In this document: in pieces, positions 28,484-37,937 of the stretch | Layout: every line of letters starts with the position of its first letter | Position numbering within the stretch: the stretch's first letter is position 1 | NCBI RefSeq assembly: GCF_039536325.1 | Contig: NZ_BAAAYO010000002.1 | Coordinates: 620,001 to 684,000 of the forward strand | Reading direction: 5' to 3' | Length of the DNA: 64,000 nucleotides | Source of the DNA: Paenibacillus_AB hodogayensis | Lineage (GTDB): Bacteria; Bacillota; Bacilli; Paenibacillales; NBRC-103111 | Notes under the pieces: generated by a model | The model's input: only the letters and a program-made list of their open reading frames with translations | The model's database searches: none | What the model was told of the DNA's origin: nothing | Position numbers and translations under genes: made by a program

Positions 28484-29560
28484 TTACAGGTATTTCTCCA
28501 TCTTCTGATTTTTCATCACTTTTATGATGTTTTTAACTTCTTGGGCCTTATCCTTTGAACAGATTAGCGTAACGTCTTCTGTATCGATAATAATCATATC
28601 TTCTATTCCTAATGTAGCGATCAGCTTTTCATTGCCGTCTATAATGCATCGTTTCGTATCTAGATTAAGCACATTGCCCTTTATCACATTACCATGATCG
28701 TCTAACTCATTTATTCGTTCGAGTGCAGTCCAACTTCCCACGTCGTCCCAACCCAATATGCTTGGAATAACATAAATATTCTCTACTTTCTCCATTATTC
28801 CGTAATCAATGGATTGATCAGGCATTCTAGGAAACTCAGATTTAATCACTTCGTTCTGATCTCGATTATGAAAGTCCTTTTTCATCGTTTCAAGTATATC
28901 ATGAACATCCGGAAGCAAACTCTGAATATACCCACGAATAGTCGCCGTCTTCCAAATAAATATCCCACTGTTCCAGTAAAAATTCCCATTTTCAAAATAT
29001 TGCTCTGCCGTAGGTAAGTCCGGCTTTTCCACAAATCTATTAACCTTATAAACTGGCATGTTGTCTACCAGTTCTACTTCTTTCGTACTCTCGATGTAGC
29101 CATATCCTGTCTCGGGATAAGTTGGAGTAATTCCCAAGGTAACCAAATTGCCGTCTCTATAACTCACTTTGGTTGCCGCAAGGAGGATATTCGTAAATTC
29201 TTGTTCATCTTTAATGACATGATCAGACGGTAAAACGACCATCGTACTATCCGGATAACGGTCTTCTATTATAATAGATGCTAATCCGACACATGGTGCC
29301 GTGTTACGACCAACAGGTTCAATAATTATATTATTAATTGGCAGATGAGGAATTTGTACATGGATAAGTTCTGCATACAACTCGTTGGTTACTACAATAA
29401 TCTGATGAACAGGAATCGATCTTTCTAGCCTTTCAACAGTTTGCTGAATCATCGATTTATTTCCGGCAATATTTAAAAACTGCTTTGGCAGTTTCGTTCT
29501 GCTTTTTGGCCAAAATCGTTCTCCTTTGCCCCCGGCCATTATGACTGCTATTAAAGTCAA
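28484..29560 (-). CDS. manC: Mannose-1-phosphate guanylyltransferase
   Basis: 358 residues, which is the short form without a fused phosphomannose isomerase domain. IAVIMAGGKGERFWPKSRTK is the nucleotide-binding motif, and FVEKPDLPTAEQYFENGNFY with WNSGIFIW is the sugar-binding part. It makes GDP-mannose. The start is TTG at 29560, with AGGAGG eight bases upstream. As the first gene of the operon it suggests mannose or a GDP-mannose derivative in the exported glycan. Confidence 0.93.
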   Translation of the reverse strand: MTLIAVIMAGGKGERFWPKSRTKLPKQFLNIAGNKSMIQQTVERLERSIPVHQIIVVTNELYAELIHVQIPHLPINNIIIEPVGRNTAPCVGLASIIIEDRYPDSTMVVLPSDHVIKDEQEFTNILLAATKVSYRDGNLVTLGITPTYPETGYGYIESTKEVELVDNMPVYKVNRFVEKPDLPTAEQYFENGNFYWNSGIFIWKTATIRGYIQSLLPDVHDILETMKKDFHNRDQNEVIKSEFPRMPDQSIDYGIMEKVENIYVIPSILGWDDVGSWTALERINELDDHGNVIKGNVLNLDTKRCIIDGNEKLIATLGIEDMIIIDTEDVTLICSKDKAQEVKNIIKVMKNQKMEKYL

Positions 29561-29635
29561 TTTCGCATCCTCCTAAAGATGATTTTACAACGACAACATG
29601 ATATTCCATTTCTCGACATTCCCTTAACTCAAATC

Positions 29636-29664
29636 ATTATAACACCAATAAATTCTTACGCCAA
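29636..29664 (-). promoter_or_regulatory. Sigma-A-type promoter of the manC operon
   Basis: On the minus strand TTGGCG (29659-29664) and a perfect TATAAT (29636-29641) are separated by 17 bases, about 75 bases before the manC start. It would drive at least manC through the GT-C gene. Confidence 0.75.
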
Positions 29665-30300
29665 TAAGAACTGGACTCTTCAAGTACTTCCGGAATTTAT
29701 TTCTATTATTAAGTCAATTATTACTTTTTTTTGAAATTACAATCCACTCAACTTAATATTTTAAATTAGGAGAGAAAAATCCCCCTACTAATAGTCGTTT
29801 CTGCTGTTAGTCTCTCTTTTCTTTCATAAGACGAAGGGTTAGGGCGAGCTGGAACAGACGAGTCGTTTAAGCCAATTAATTACGGAATGATGTCCCTTGG
29901 AATCCCAGCTTTATTTTTTACAGTTGATTCAATACAAGTGATGCTCTATCATGAAGTAGGATACCTCTTGTAAGTATTGATCGCGTGATAATTCTCATTT
30001 TTACCTTCAGCTTTGACATCGAAGTCTCTAAAAACAGATAACATTTTCGAGGCATCCTGCCCAGATATGTTTATTCCGTTGCACTAATTCTTTTAGTAAA
30101 GAGAAGGTTGCTAACGATCTATCGCAGCGATCTAGCGACTAGGAGGCCGAACAAATAAGCAGCAGGAATGTATCGGACTGCGACGATCCTTACGGTCGGG
30201 ATTCAGCATCTATATAACAAATTCTTTCGCGAAGCAGCTTAGCTGCTTTAGACAAATCTTTCGTTTGATTAATTTTTATTTATGAGAGGAAAATAAACAG
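29665..30300. other. Divergent intergenic region between the two glycan operons
   Basis: About 640 bases without a credible gene. The part nearest manC is AT-rich; 29820-30230 looks like decayed coding sequence but no family is recognised. An AAGCAGC/GCTGCTT hairpin at 30232-30248 precedes the plus-strand GT4. The AGAGGAAAATAAAC before 30301 includes its ribosome site. No clear plus-strand promoter was identified. Confidence 0.45.
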
Positions 30301-31443
30301 ATGAATATCTTTATAGACGCTCAGCCCCTCCTTGGGGCTGTTTCTGGTATTTCAAATTATATTCGTAATCTATACGATAATTTACTAAATTACAATGATA
30401 ATGAGTTGATTCTTTTTTTTAATCGAATTTCTAAAAATGTTACCCTGGATAAATTACCAATTAAGATTAGAGACAATACTCAATACTATAATTCGAGGTA
30501 TCCCTATAAAATAATACGAAGGATGACAACTCCGAATTTTCTATATAATATTCCCTTTGACTTTTTTTGCGAAAAAGAATCGACTATTTTTCATGGAACG
30601 AATTTCACCCACATTCCTTCCACTAATAAAAAGACAGTTATTACAATTCACGATCTGGCCTACATGATTTATCCAGAAACAACTAACGAAAAAATATACC
30701 GTCATCACAGCAATTGGGTTCCATACTCTGCCCAACAAGCTACTAAAATAATTGCCGTTTCCTCTCATACAAAAAACGACATTATGAATTTACTTCACGT
30801 GCCAGAAGAAAAAATTGAAGTTATTTACCTCGCTGCTGAAGCACGATTTCGCCCTATTGATAAAGATGCTGTTCATAGAGTGCTAAATAAGTATCAACTC
30901 CCAGATCAATACTTGTTATTTGTAGGAACACTAGAACCCCGTAAGAATTTAATTTGTTTACTTGAATCCTTTCTTCTACTAAATAAAAATTGCAATTTCC
31001 CGCATAAATTAGTTATTGTTGGAGCGAAGGGATGGAAATATAACCCTATTTTTGAGTGGGTTAAAAATAATGGGCTAGAAAAAAAGGTTATATTCACAGG
31101 TTTTGTTGAAGATGAAGACTTGCCTGCAATATATAATGGGGCAGATGTTTTTTTGATGCCATCCCTCTATGAAGGATTTGGATTACCTATTCTTGAAGCA
31201 ATGCAATGCGGAACCCCGGTTATTGGATCAAATAATTCATCCATTTGTGAAATAATTGATACTAATGGAATCTTACTTCCACACGATGATTACGAACAAT
31301 GGGCTACTAACATTTGCACGCTACTTTCAAACGAAGAACAAAAAAATGGTTATAAAAAATTATCACTTCAACGTGCTACAAATTTTAGTTGGAAAAAAAC
31401 TGCACATGAGACAAAAACATTATACGAGAAAATGCTCAACTAA
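30301..31443 (+). CDS. Glycosyltransferase family 4
   Basis: 380 residues, beginning MNIFIDAQPLLGAVSGISNY. The donor half has LFVGTLEPRKNLICLLESFL and MPSLYEGFGLPILEAMQCG, the classical GT4 GxxxPRKN and ExxGLPxLEA motifs. Its AT-rich codons differ from those of the following gene, which may mean a different origin. It is the first gene of the plus-strand half of the locus. Confidence 0.92.
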   Translation: MNIFIDAQPLLGAVSGISNYIRNLYDNLLNYNDNELILFFNRISKNVTLDKLPIKIRDNTQYYNSRYPYKIIRRMTTPNFLYNIPFDFFCEKESTIFHGTNFTHIPSTNKKTVITIHDLAYMIYPETTNEKIYRHHSNWVPYSAQQATKIIAVSSHTKNDIMNLLHVPEEKIEVIYLAAEARFRPIDKDAVHRVLNKYQLPDQYLLFVGTLEPRKNLICLLESFLLLNKNCNFPHKLVIVGAKGWKYNPIFEWVKNNGLEKKVIFTGFVEDEDLPAIYNGADVFLMPSLYEGFGLPILEAMQCGTPVIGSNNSSICEIIDTNGILLPHDDYEQWATNICTLLSNEEQKNGYKKLSLQRATNFSWKKTAHETKTLYEKMLN

Positions 31444-31467
31444 TAGAAATTTGAAAGTTGGTGTGAT

Positions 31468-32553
31468 ATGCGAATCGCGTTAGTACACGACTATCTCAAT
31501 CAGCACGGGGGAGCGGAACGAGTACTTGAAGTCTTTATGAACATGTTCCCGGAAGCGCCTGTTTACACGCTGATTGCCAACCTGGAAAAAATGCCGGAAC
31601 GGTTTAGACAAGCCGATGTTCGTACATCGTTTATACAGAACATCCCTTTCTCTAAAAATCATTATAAAAAAATGCTTAGCCTGTTCCCTCTGGCTGTGGA
31701 GCAAATGGATTTGAGAGGATACGACCTTGTTCTAAGTTCTTCAAGCGCTTTTGTAAAAGGAGTATTAACTAATCCCAATCAACTTCATATTTGTTATTGC
31801 CATACGCCAATGCGTTATGTATGGGACTTATATCATCAGTACTTGGAGGAAATCACCAATCCATTTTTTTCGATGGCCTTACCCCGTATTCTTCATAAAA
31901 TCAGAATTTGGGACCGAGTCAGTTCGCAAAGGCCCGATCATTATATAAGCAACTCTCATAATGTTTCGGCCCGTATACGCAAATATTACAACCGCGAAAG
32001 TACGGTTGTGCATCCGCCAGTCTCCTTTGCCAAACCTAGTGCTGCAACCACAAATGAGGATTTTTTTCTTATTGTTTCGAGACTGATTCCTTATAAAAGG
32101 ATTGATTTGGTTATCGAAGCCTTTAACAAGTTGAACTGGCCATTAGTGATCATTGGTGATGGCTATGACAAGGGCAGATTGGAAAAGTTGGCCGGCCCTA
32201 CCGTGAAACTCCTCGGTTATCAGTCCGATCAAATCATTCATGAGCATTACGCAAAATGCAAAGCTTTCATTCTGGCTGGGGAAGAAGACTTCGGCATTAC
32301 CCCTTTGGAAGCTCAAGCACATGGTAAACCTGTTATTGCGTTCGGCAAAGGAGGCGCGCTTGAGACTGTAGTAGCCGAATCTACTGGGCTATTTTTTAAT
32401 GAACCATCCGTAGACAGTCTCATAAGCGCTCTTCTTCGATTTCAGAATGTGAGATTTGATCCATTGCAGATCAGAACCCACGCTGACAAGTTTAACGAGG
32501 AACGGTTTAAAAAAGAAATAAAAGTGTGCATCGATCAATTAATGAGGAAGTAA
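31468..32553 (+). CDS. Glycosyltransferase family 4, WbaZ-like
   Basis: 361 residues. MRIALVHDYLNQHGGAERVL, YCHTPMRYVWDLYHQYL and AGEEDFGITPLEAQAHGKPV are characteristic of the GT4 group that includes the mannosyltransferase WbaZ. It follows the previous GT4 by 24 bases. Mannose transfer is likely given manC, but not proven. Confidence 0.9.
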   Translation: MRIALVHDYLNQHGGAERVLEVFMNMFPEAPVYTLIANLEKMPERFRQADVRTSFIQNIPFSKNHYKKMLSLFPLAVEQMDLRGYDLVLSSSSAFVKGVLTNPNQLHICYCHTPMRYVWDLYHQYLEEITNPFFSMALPRILHKIRIWDRVSSQRPDHYISNSHNVSARIRKYYNRESTVVHPPVSFAKPSAATTNEDFFLIVSRLIPYKRIDLVIEAFNKLNWPLVIIGDGYDKGRLEKLAGPTVKLLGYQSDQIIHEHYAKCKAFILAGEEDFGITPLEAQAHGKPVIAFGKGGALETVVAESTGLFFNEPSVDSLISALLRFQNVRFDPLQIRTHADKFNEERFKKEIKVCIDQLMRK

Positions 32554-32656
32554 AGATTAAAATTATCCATCATTTCTTTCGCCTTTCAATTATGTGCCTC
32601 CTCTGTTAAAATTGATGTCGTAAAAAGGAGAACAGAAACGAGGTTATTATACAAGC

Positions 32657-35140
32657 ATGAGTAAACCAGTGTATGGTAAAAACAAGAATCCTAAGACCCA
32701 TTTGGCGACTTCTGAGACGACATCGATGATCTACTGGCTCACTTTATTTTTCGTCGTTTTCTTTTTGTTTTTCTCAGCATTTCAAACTGCGCTCTTTAAC
32801 GGAGAATCCAACCAAGCTTATGTAGTCAACTCCTTCGAACGACCGATCATTACAGCCGTTTTATGGAGCTCTGTCATTCTCATGTTGGCTGCGGTCTATT
32901 TTTTCCAGCGTTGGTCATTAAAAACCCGCTATGACCTGCTTTCCTTGTTGGTTTGGCTGATTCCTTTGGCCTATGTCTTGTCTTCATTTTCTGCCGCATC
33001 GGCTCATTTGTCAATGAAAATGGTGCTGCTGCAGGTGCTGTATGCCACCTTTTTCGTTCTGGGTATTTACTTAACACGAAACCCTATTGGCAACAGCATT
33101 TTGATTAACTCGATTATGACTAGCGGATATGCCGTAGTTGTTTATGGAATACTGAACTTACTGGGCAATGCTTACTCCAGAGACGGAGTCATGCTTACCG
33201 ACCAAGGCATGCGGATGACTTCGGTGTTTCAATACGCTAATGCGTATGCAGCTTTCCTCATGGCTTTGCTATTTGCCGGTCTTTACTTGTTAGTGAATTC
33301 GCGTAAATGGTATTCCATCGCACTGCATAGCGTCATGCTGGTTCCGATACTGTTATCGTTTTTCCTTACTTTGTCTCGTGGCGGACTTGTCATTCTTCCT
33401 ATAATTCTGTTGCTCATCCTGCCGTTCAGCACTCTCAAAAAGCAAATTTTGTTTCTAGGTTACTTATTGGCAGCAGTTCTAGCCTCTCTGTTGATAACGG
33501 ATCGGATGGATGCAATCGGCAACGATATCGTAAAACGGGTTTTGGCTACAAGAACGCCATCCGGAAGTGTAACCCTACTTGGTTTATCCGACTCCAAAGT
33601 ACTAGAGGGTTGGATGTATGTCCTTATCGCCACTTTGGGACTGGCTGCTATTGTTACGTTATTTCACAAGTTTTTGGGGCTGCGGTTTCTGGATAAAACC
33701 ATTTCGTGGCTATCTTTCAAATACTCAGCGTTTCTGTTGCCCGTAATTGCACTTGTAGTCGGATTGATTGGGGCCTATGTGTTGTTCGGAGACTCACCTA
33801 TCCGGAAGCTTCTCCCCGATACTCTAGAGCAGCGGATTGACAACATTAACTTTGAGCAGCACAGCGTTTTGGAGCGCGTTACTTTTTACAAGGATGCGTT
33901 CAAATTAATTGGAGACTATCCGGTGCTAGGTGCTGGTGGCGGCGGTTGGGCCGCTTTGTACGAGAAGTACCAGAACAACCCTTATACAAGCAGGCAGGCC
34001 CACAACTTCTTCCTCCAGTTTTGGATCGAATCCGGAACATTGGGAATCCTTATCTTGGCCGTGTTTTTGATTTATGTATTCTACCAATATATTCGCAGTT
34101 ACGTGAAAGGCAACGAGGCTGCACGATCAGCCAAATTCGTTTTTTATATAGTCGCGTTGTCTCTACTTATTCATAGTACAATCGACTTTGAAATGAGTTA
34201 TGGATTTATCGCCGCTCTCGTCTATCTATGTTTGGGCGGAATGGCTGCGGGAATATCTAATGAGGAGCTTTCTTGGGCAAATCGCCCTTTTCTGGCCAAA
34301 GCGCGAATTTCCTATCCGGTCCTTCTTGGAGTTGTAGCCATTACTACCTTTGTGATCGCGGCTATTCAATTTAATGCCAATAGCAAGTTTTCACTTTCCT
34401 TAAAAAATGCCGGTTCGCAAAAGCCGCTGCAGGATATTATGACGCCGCTCAACAGAGCTTTGGAGCTTCAACCGAATCATCCTGACTACGTATCCACCAA
34501 AGTCGGATTTCTGACTCAGCTATACACGCAAAATAAAGACGAGAATATGTTCAATGAAGCCATTCAGTTGCTCGATAAAACAGCACTTAATGAAAAAAAC
34601 AACAAAATACTGTTTAGCCAACAATTGCAGTTGTATACCATGAAAAATGACGTTACCAAGATTGCCAATCTCGTCGCTCAAGGGCTTGAGCAGTTTCCTT
34701 GGGATAATTCTTTGTATGAGCGCAGCGCTACTATTAATTTAGCTCTTTATGATCAGGCACGTGCTTCAAACAACGCTGCTGCCAACCAATACAGCGAGAA
34801 AGTCATTCAGGCTTACGACATGGTTAAAGAAAAAGTGAAGCACCTGGAAACTTTGCCGAAGGGACAAATGCAAGGAGCAGCATTTGCGCTTACTCCTCCC
34901 ATTCTCTCATCGGCAGCTCAAGTTTATTTCAGTCGCGGGGAGTTTAATACTGCAGAGGATATATTGAAAGGTTCGATAGGCGGTAATATCGATGAGGCCA
35001 ATACGCAACTTCTAGTTCGTCTGTACCTGGCCTCTATTATGAAGCAAGGAAAGTCCGATTTGGACCTGTATAACAAATTGATTGCCAAAAATGCCAATGA
35101 AAGGGTTGAAATCGACAAATTGCTGAAAGCCGCGCCATAA
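32657..35140 (+). CDS. O-antigen-ligase-type oligosaccharyltransferase, WsfB-like
   Basis: 827 residues. About 13 hydrophobic segments cover residues 25-600, with LTLSRGGLVILPI and, in the large outer loop, GAGGGGWAALYEKYQ then RQAHNFFLQFWIESG, which holds the conserved Wzy_C/WaaL histidine. The C-terminal 230 residues are soluble and helical with TPR character (LNRALELQPNHPDYVSTKV). WsfB, the proposed O-oligosaccharyl S-layer protein transferase of P. alvei, is of this type. An adjoining terminator and three SLH genes support transfer of glycan to a surface protein, though a secondary cell-wall polymer ligase is the alternative. Confidence 0.82.
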   Translation: MSKPVYGKNKNPKTHLATSETTSMIYWLTLFFVVFFLFFSAFQTALFNGESNQAYVVNSFERPIITAVLWSSVILMLAAVYFFQRWSLKTRYDLLSLLVWLIPLAYVLSSFSAASAHLSMKMVLLQVLYATFFVLGIYLTRNPIGNSILINSIMTSGYAVVVYGILNLLGNAYSRDGVMLTDQGMRMTSVFQYANAYAAFLMALLFAGLYLLVNSRKWYSIALHSVMLVPILLSFFLTLSRGGLVILPIILLLILPFSTLKKQILFLGYLLAAVLASLLITDRMDAIGNDIVKRVLATRTPSGSVTLLGLSDSKVLEGWMYVLIATLGLAAIVTLFHKFLGLRFLDKTISWLSFKYSAFLLPVIALVVGLIGAYVLFGDSPIRKLLPDTLEQRIDNINFEQHSVLERVTFYKDAFKLIGDYPVLGAGGGGWAALYEKYQNNPYTSRQAHNFFLQFWIESGTLGILILAVFLIYVFYQYIRSYVKGNEAARSAKFVFYIVALSLLIHSTIDFEMSYGFIAALVYLCLGGMAAGISNEELSWANRPFLAKARISYPVLLGVVAITTFVIAAIQFNANSKFSLSLKNAGSQKPLQDIMTPLNRALELQPNHPDYVSTKVGFLTQLYTQNKDENMFNEAIQLLDKTALNEKNNKILFSQQLQLYTMKNDVTKIANLVAQGLEQFPWDNSLYERSATINLALYDQARASNNAAANQYSEKVIQAYDMVKEKVKHLETLPKGQMQGAAFALTPPILSSAAQVYFSRGEFNTAEDILKGSIGGNIDEANTQLLVRLYLASIMKQGKSDLDLYNKLIAKNANERVEIDKLLKAAP

Positions 35141-35160
35141 TGCGCGGCTTTTCGTTTTTT
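35129..35160 (+). terminator. Rho-independent terminator after the ligase gene
   Basis: GCCGCGC (35129-35135) and GCGCGGC (35142-35148) form a seven-base-pair GC stem with a six-base loop followed by TTTTCGTTTTTTT. The stem starts inside the last codons of the gene. Confidence 0.9.
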
Positions 35161-35233
35161 TCAAATATTAGATATTTCCAAAACTTCTTCCATCCGGTAC
35201 AATAGATAATCGGAGGAGGTGAACCCCACTACT

Positions 35234-37684
35234 ATGGTTCCTGAGAATTCATCTAAAAGTACTAGAGAAAGGAGGAGGATACATATGTCGAAACCGGCCC
35301 TTATGAAAAAAGTTTCCAGTTTATTGGTTAGCTTAATGCTTTTGTCCGCATTAGTACCAATACTTGCATTTGCAGCACAATACGATGCTAAGTTTGATGG
35401 TAAAAATGTGTCGGGTTCTGTCTATACTCAAACATACAATGAAACTGGAGTTACCTTGTATGTTTACAACTTGAACGGTACTTCTACAGGTGGCCAACTC
35501 ACAACATCGTATGTTACATACAATACTGTGACCAAGCTGTATGAATACAGTATTAATGCTTCGCAACCAGTGTCTCCAGTTGATCTTTACAAAATTGGCC
35601 TTAAAGAACTGCCGAGCGACACTATAGAGTATCTTGTGAATCCGGGTTATCAGGCGACATTAACATCCGTTGCTGTTGACAGTGAGACCTATTCTCTCGA
35701 TGTCGGCCAGTCGCATCAGACGGTTGTAACAGCTTCCTACTCGGATGAGACTACTCGCACCGTAACTTCTGATTCATCTTATGTTGTTTCTGGTGACCCT
35801 GCAATTGCTTCTGTGAGCACTGCCGGTTTAGTTACTGCTGTTGCTCCAGGTACTACTGTCATTACTGCCACCTACGGCGGTATTTCGAAACAAGTCAATG
35901 TGACGGTTAATGCGCCTCAACAACCAGCAACCTTGGATTCAATCAATGTTGATAGCGGCTCCTATGCCCTTGACATTGGCCAGTCGCATCAGACAGCTGT
36001 GACAGCTTCCTATTCGGATAACACTACTCGCGACGTAACGGCTGACTCGTCCTACACTTCTGGCGACTCTGCAATTGCTGATGTGAGCACTACCGGTGTA
36101 GTTACTGCTGTTGCTCCTGGTACAACTTCCATTACTGTCACCTACGGCGGTATTTCGAAACAAGTCAATGTGACGGTTAATGCAGTAAAGGACACCACCG
36201 CACCAGTATGGCTGGCCAACAAATCGCTGACGGCAACCAATGTCAATCAAACAACGTTGACATTGAACTGGACTGCTGCAACGGATGCCAACACAGTCAG
36301 CTATAAAGTGTACCAAGGCTCTAATCTGTTGAACACGGTAACCGCAGTAACTTACAACGTTACCGGCCTGTCTTCCAGCACGAGCTACAACTTCAGCGTC
36401 TATGCGATCGATTCCTTGGGCAATGAAAACACGACGCCGTTGACTGTTTCCGTTACGACGAGAAGCATCGGTGGCGGAAGCATTGGCTCTGGCGGTTCTG
36501 GTCCTGGCGGTTCGACCGGCACCACTACCAACTCTGACGGCTCGATCAGTGTGACGAACGGTCAAGTGGACGCAACGACGTTGAAAAACGCTTTTGCTAA
36601 CAAAACCGAAGTTACGCTGGTTGTTAAAGGAGATACGGTTTCCGTACCGGCATCCGCGCTTGTAGATGCTGCGAAGAAAGCCGGTTCGACTTTGACGATC
36701 AAATCGGATAACGGTACTTATGTACTGCCATTGTCGACGTTTGATTTCGAAGCTCTGGCTAAAGAGCTTGGCACGACCGTTAACGACTTGAAGTTCACAG
36801 TTAACGTCAAGAAACTTTCTGGCGATGCAGCAAAGCCTGTTGCAGACGCTGTGAAAAAAGCAGGCGGCAAGGCGATCTCCGAAGCGGTTGACTTCAGCAT
36901 CACGTTTGAAGGCAAAGACGGCAAGAAAAAGGAAATCACGACTTTTAACTCGTATGTGAAACGCGTTCTTCCTTTGACGGCTTCTTCCAAAAACGCAACG
37001 GTAGTTCTGTTCGATCCGACGACTCAAACGTTCAGCTTCGTACCTGCATCGATTTCCGATAAGGAAGCAACGTTCTGGAAAAAAGGCAACAGCGTGTACA
37101 CGGTTATCGAGCACAGCAAATCGTTCTCGGATATCGCGACTCACTGGGCTAAAGCCGACATCGAGCAATTGGCTGGCAAGCTGATTATCGACGGCGTTAC
37201 CGACACGACGTTCCAAGCAGACCGTAACATCACCCGTGCAGAATTCGCAGCACTGGTCGTTCGTTCCCTTGGTTTGTCCCCGGTTTCCGGCACGGCCAAG
37301 TTCAACGACGTGAAGTCCGTTGACTGGTTCGCAGGCGTTGTAGGTGCCGCTGCACAAGCTGGCATCGTTAACGGCTACGAAGACGGTTCGTTCCGTCCGC
37401 AAGCGCAAATTACTCGCGAAGAGCTGGCTGCTATGGTTGTCCGCGCTTACGAGTATGCTGGCGGAAAAACAGCCATCGACAGCGCTGCAATCGCTAAAGC
37501 ATTGTCCACCTACAGCGATGCCAAAAACATCGTTTGGGGTCAAAAAGAAGTTGCTATCGCCCTGTCTTCCGGTTTGTTGAACGGTATGACCGATACGACT
37601 TTGGTAACCGACGGACAAGCTACTCGCGCTCAAGCGGCAACGATGCTGAAACGCTTCTTGTCGAAAGTAAATTTCATCAACTAA
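35234..37684 (+). CDS. SLH-domain surface protein with two Big_2-like repeats and FN3
   Basis: Two in-frame starts are plausible: ATG 35234 (after GGAGGAGGTG) and ATG 35285 (after AAAGGAGGAGGATACAT, near-ideal); the shorter form has 799 residues. From the second Met: signal peptide ending ILAFA-AQ (about 31); a 95-residue domain shared with the next two proteins; two Big_2-like domains (about 120-300); an FN3-like domain (about 305-395); a Gly/Ser linker; a middle domain with EVTLVVKGDTVSVPASAL; and three SLH repeats (about 610-799) whose anchoring motifs read TRAE, TREE and TRAQ. SLH triplets bind pyruvylated cell-wall polymer. It is a candidate glycan acceptor. Confidence 0.93.
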   Translation: MVPENSSKSTRERRRIHMSKPALMKKVSSLLVSLMLLSALVPILAFAAQYDAKFDGKNVSGSVYTQTYNETGVTLYVYNLNGTSTGGQLTTSYVTYNTVTKLYEYSINASQPVSPVDLYKIGLKELPSDTIEYLVNPGYQATLTSVAVDSETYSLDVGQSHQTVVTASYSDETTRTVTSDSSYVVSGDPAIASVSTAGLVTAVAPGTTVITATYGGISKQVNVTVNAPQQPATLDSINVDSGSYALDIGQSHQTAVTASYSDNTTRDVTADSSYTSGDSAIADVSTTGVVTAVAPGTTSITVTYGGISKQVNVTVNAVKDTTAPVWLANKSLTATNVNQTTLTLNWTAATDANTVSYKVYQGSNLLNTVTAVTYNVTGLSSSTSYNFSVYAIDSLGNENTTPLTVSVTTRSIGGGSIGSGGSGPGGSTGTTTNSDGSISVTNGQVDATTLKNAFANKTEVTLVVKGDTVSVPASALVDAAKKAGSTLTIKSDNGTYVLPLSTFDFEALAKELGTTVNDLKFTVNVKKLSGDAAKPVADAVKKAGGKAISEAVDFSITFEGKDGKKKEITTFNSYVKRVLPLTASSKNATVVLFDPTTQTFSFVPASISDKEATFWKKGNSVYTVIEHSKSFSDIATHWAKADIEQLAGKLIIDGVTDTTFQADRNITRAEFAALVVRSLGLSPVSGTAKFNDVKSVDWFAGVVGAAAQAGIVNGYEDGSFRPQAQITREELAAMVVRAYEYAGGKTAIDSAAIAKALSTYSDAKNIVWGQKEVAIALSSGLLNGMTDTTLVTDGQATRAQAATMLKRFLSKVNFIN
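35646..36183 (+). repeat. Tandem duplication encoding two Big_2-like domains
   Basis: Two copies of about 265-280 bases (about 35646-35912 and 35928-36183) encode near-identical domains; the ends, which encode GGISKQVNVTVNA, are the same at DNA level. Recent duplication or gene conversion is likely. Confidence 0.85.
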
Positions 37685-37702
37685 GCTTAATCTGTCTTAC
37701 CC

Positions 37703-37741
37703 AAAACCCTCGTCTTTCCTTCACGGAAAGCGGGGGTTTTC
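37703..37741 (+). terminator. Terminator after the first SLH gene
   Basis: AAAACCC and CTTTCC pair with GGAAAG and GGGTTTT around a TTCAC-type loop, ending in a T-run. It isolates the first SLH gene from the next. Confidence 0.8.
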
Positions 37742-37870
37742 TACATAGGTAGACACTTATATCTCTACTTTCCTTACAGATCTTCGTACCCCCCTCCCAT
37801 TTTATGACTATAGCTTTATAAAAAAATAGAAAATGTTTTTTTCTTCCAACCCCCTCATATTCTCTCTATC

Positions 37871-37897
37871 GTTTCGAACCTATATAGCTAGGGTAAT
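37871..37897 (+). promoter_or_regulatory. Shared upstream element of SLH gene 2
   Basis: GTTTCGAAC (37871-37879), 14 bases, then TAAT (37894-37897). The same pair with the same spacing precedes the third SLH gene, at 67 and 66 bases before the respective ATG. It may be a promoter or the site of a common regulator. Confidence 0.55.
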
Positions 37898-37937
37898 ATG
37901 AATATGGCAGTCTCCAGAAAGGAGGTGGATCCCAGAT

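Noticed and set aside
35175..35203. TTTCCA-17-TACAAT before the first SLH gene as its promoter
   Set aside because: The start of transcription would fall on the ribosome site at 35212, leaving no usable leader; kept out of the feature list.
35939..37633. Long minus-strand open frame opposite the first SLH gene
   Set aside because: It is a codon-bias shadow with low-complexity Arg/Ser/Cys composition; the plus strand has clear signal peptide and SLH repeats.
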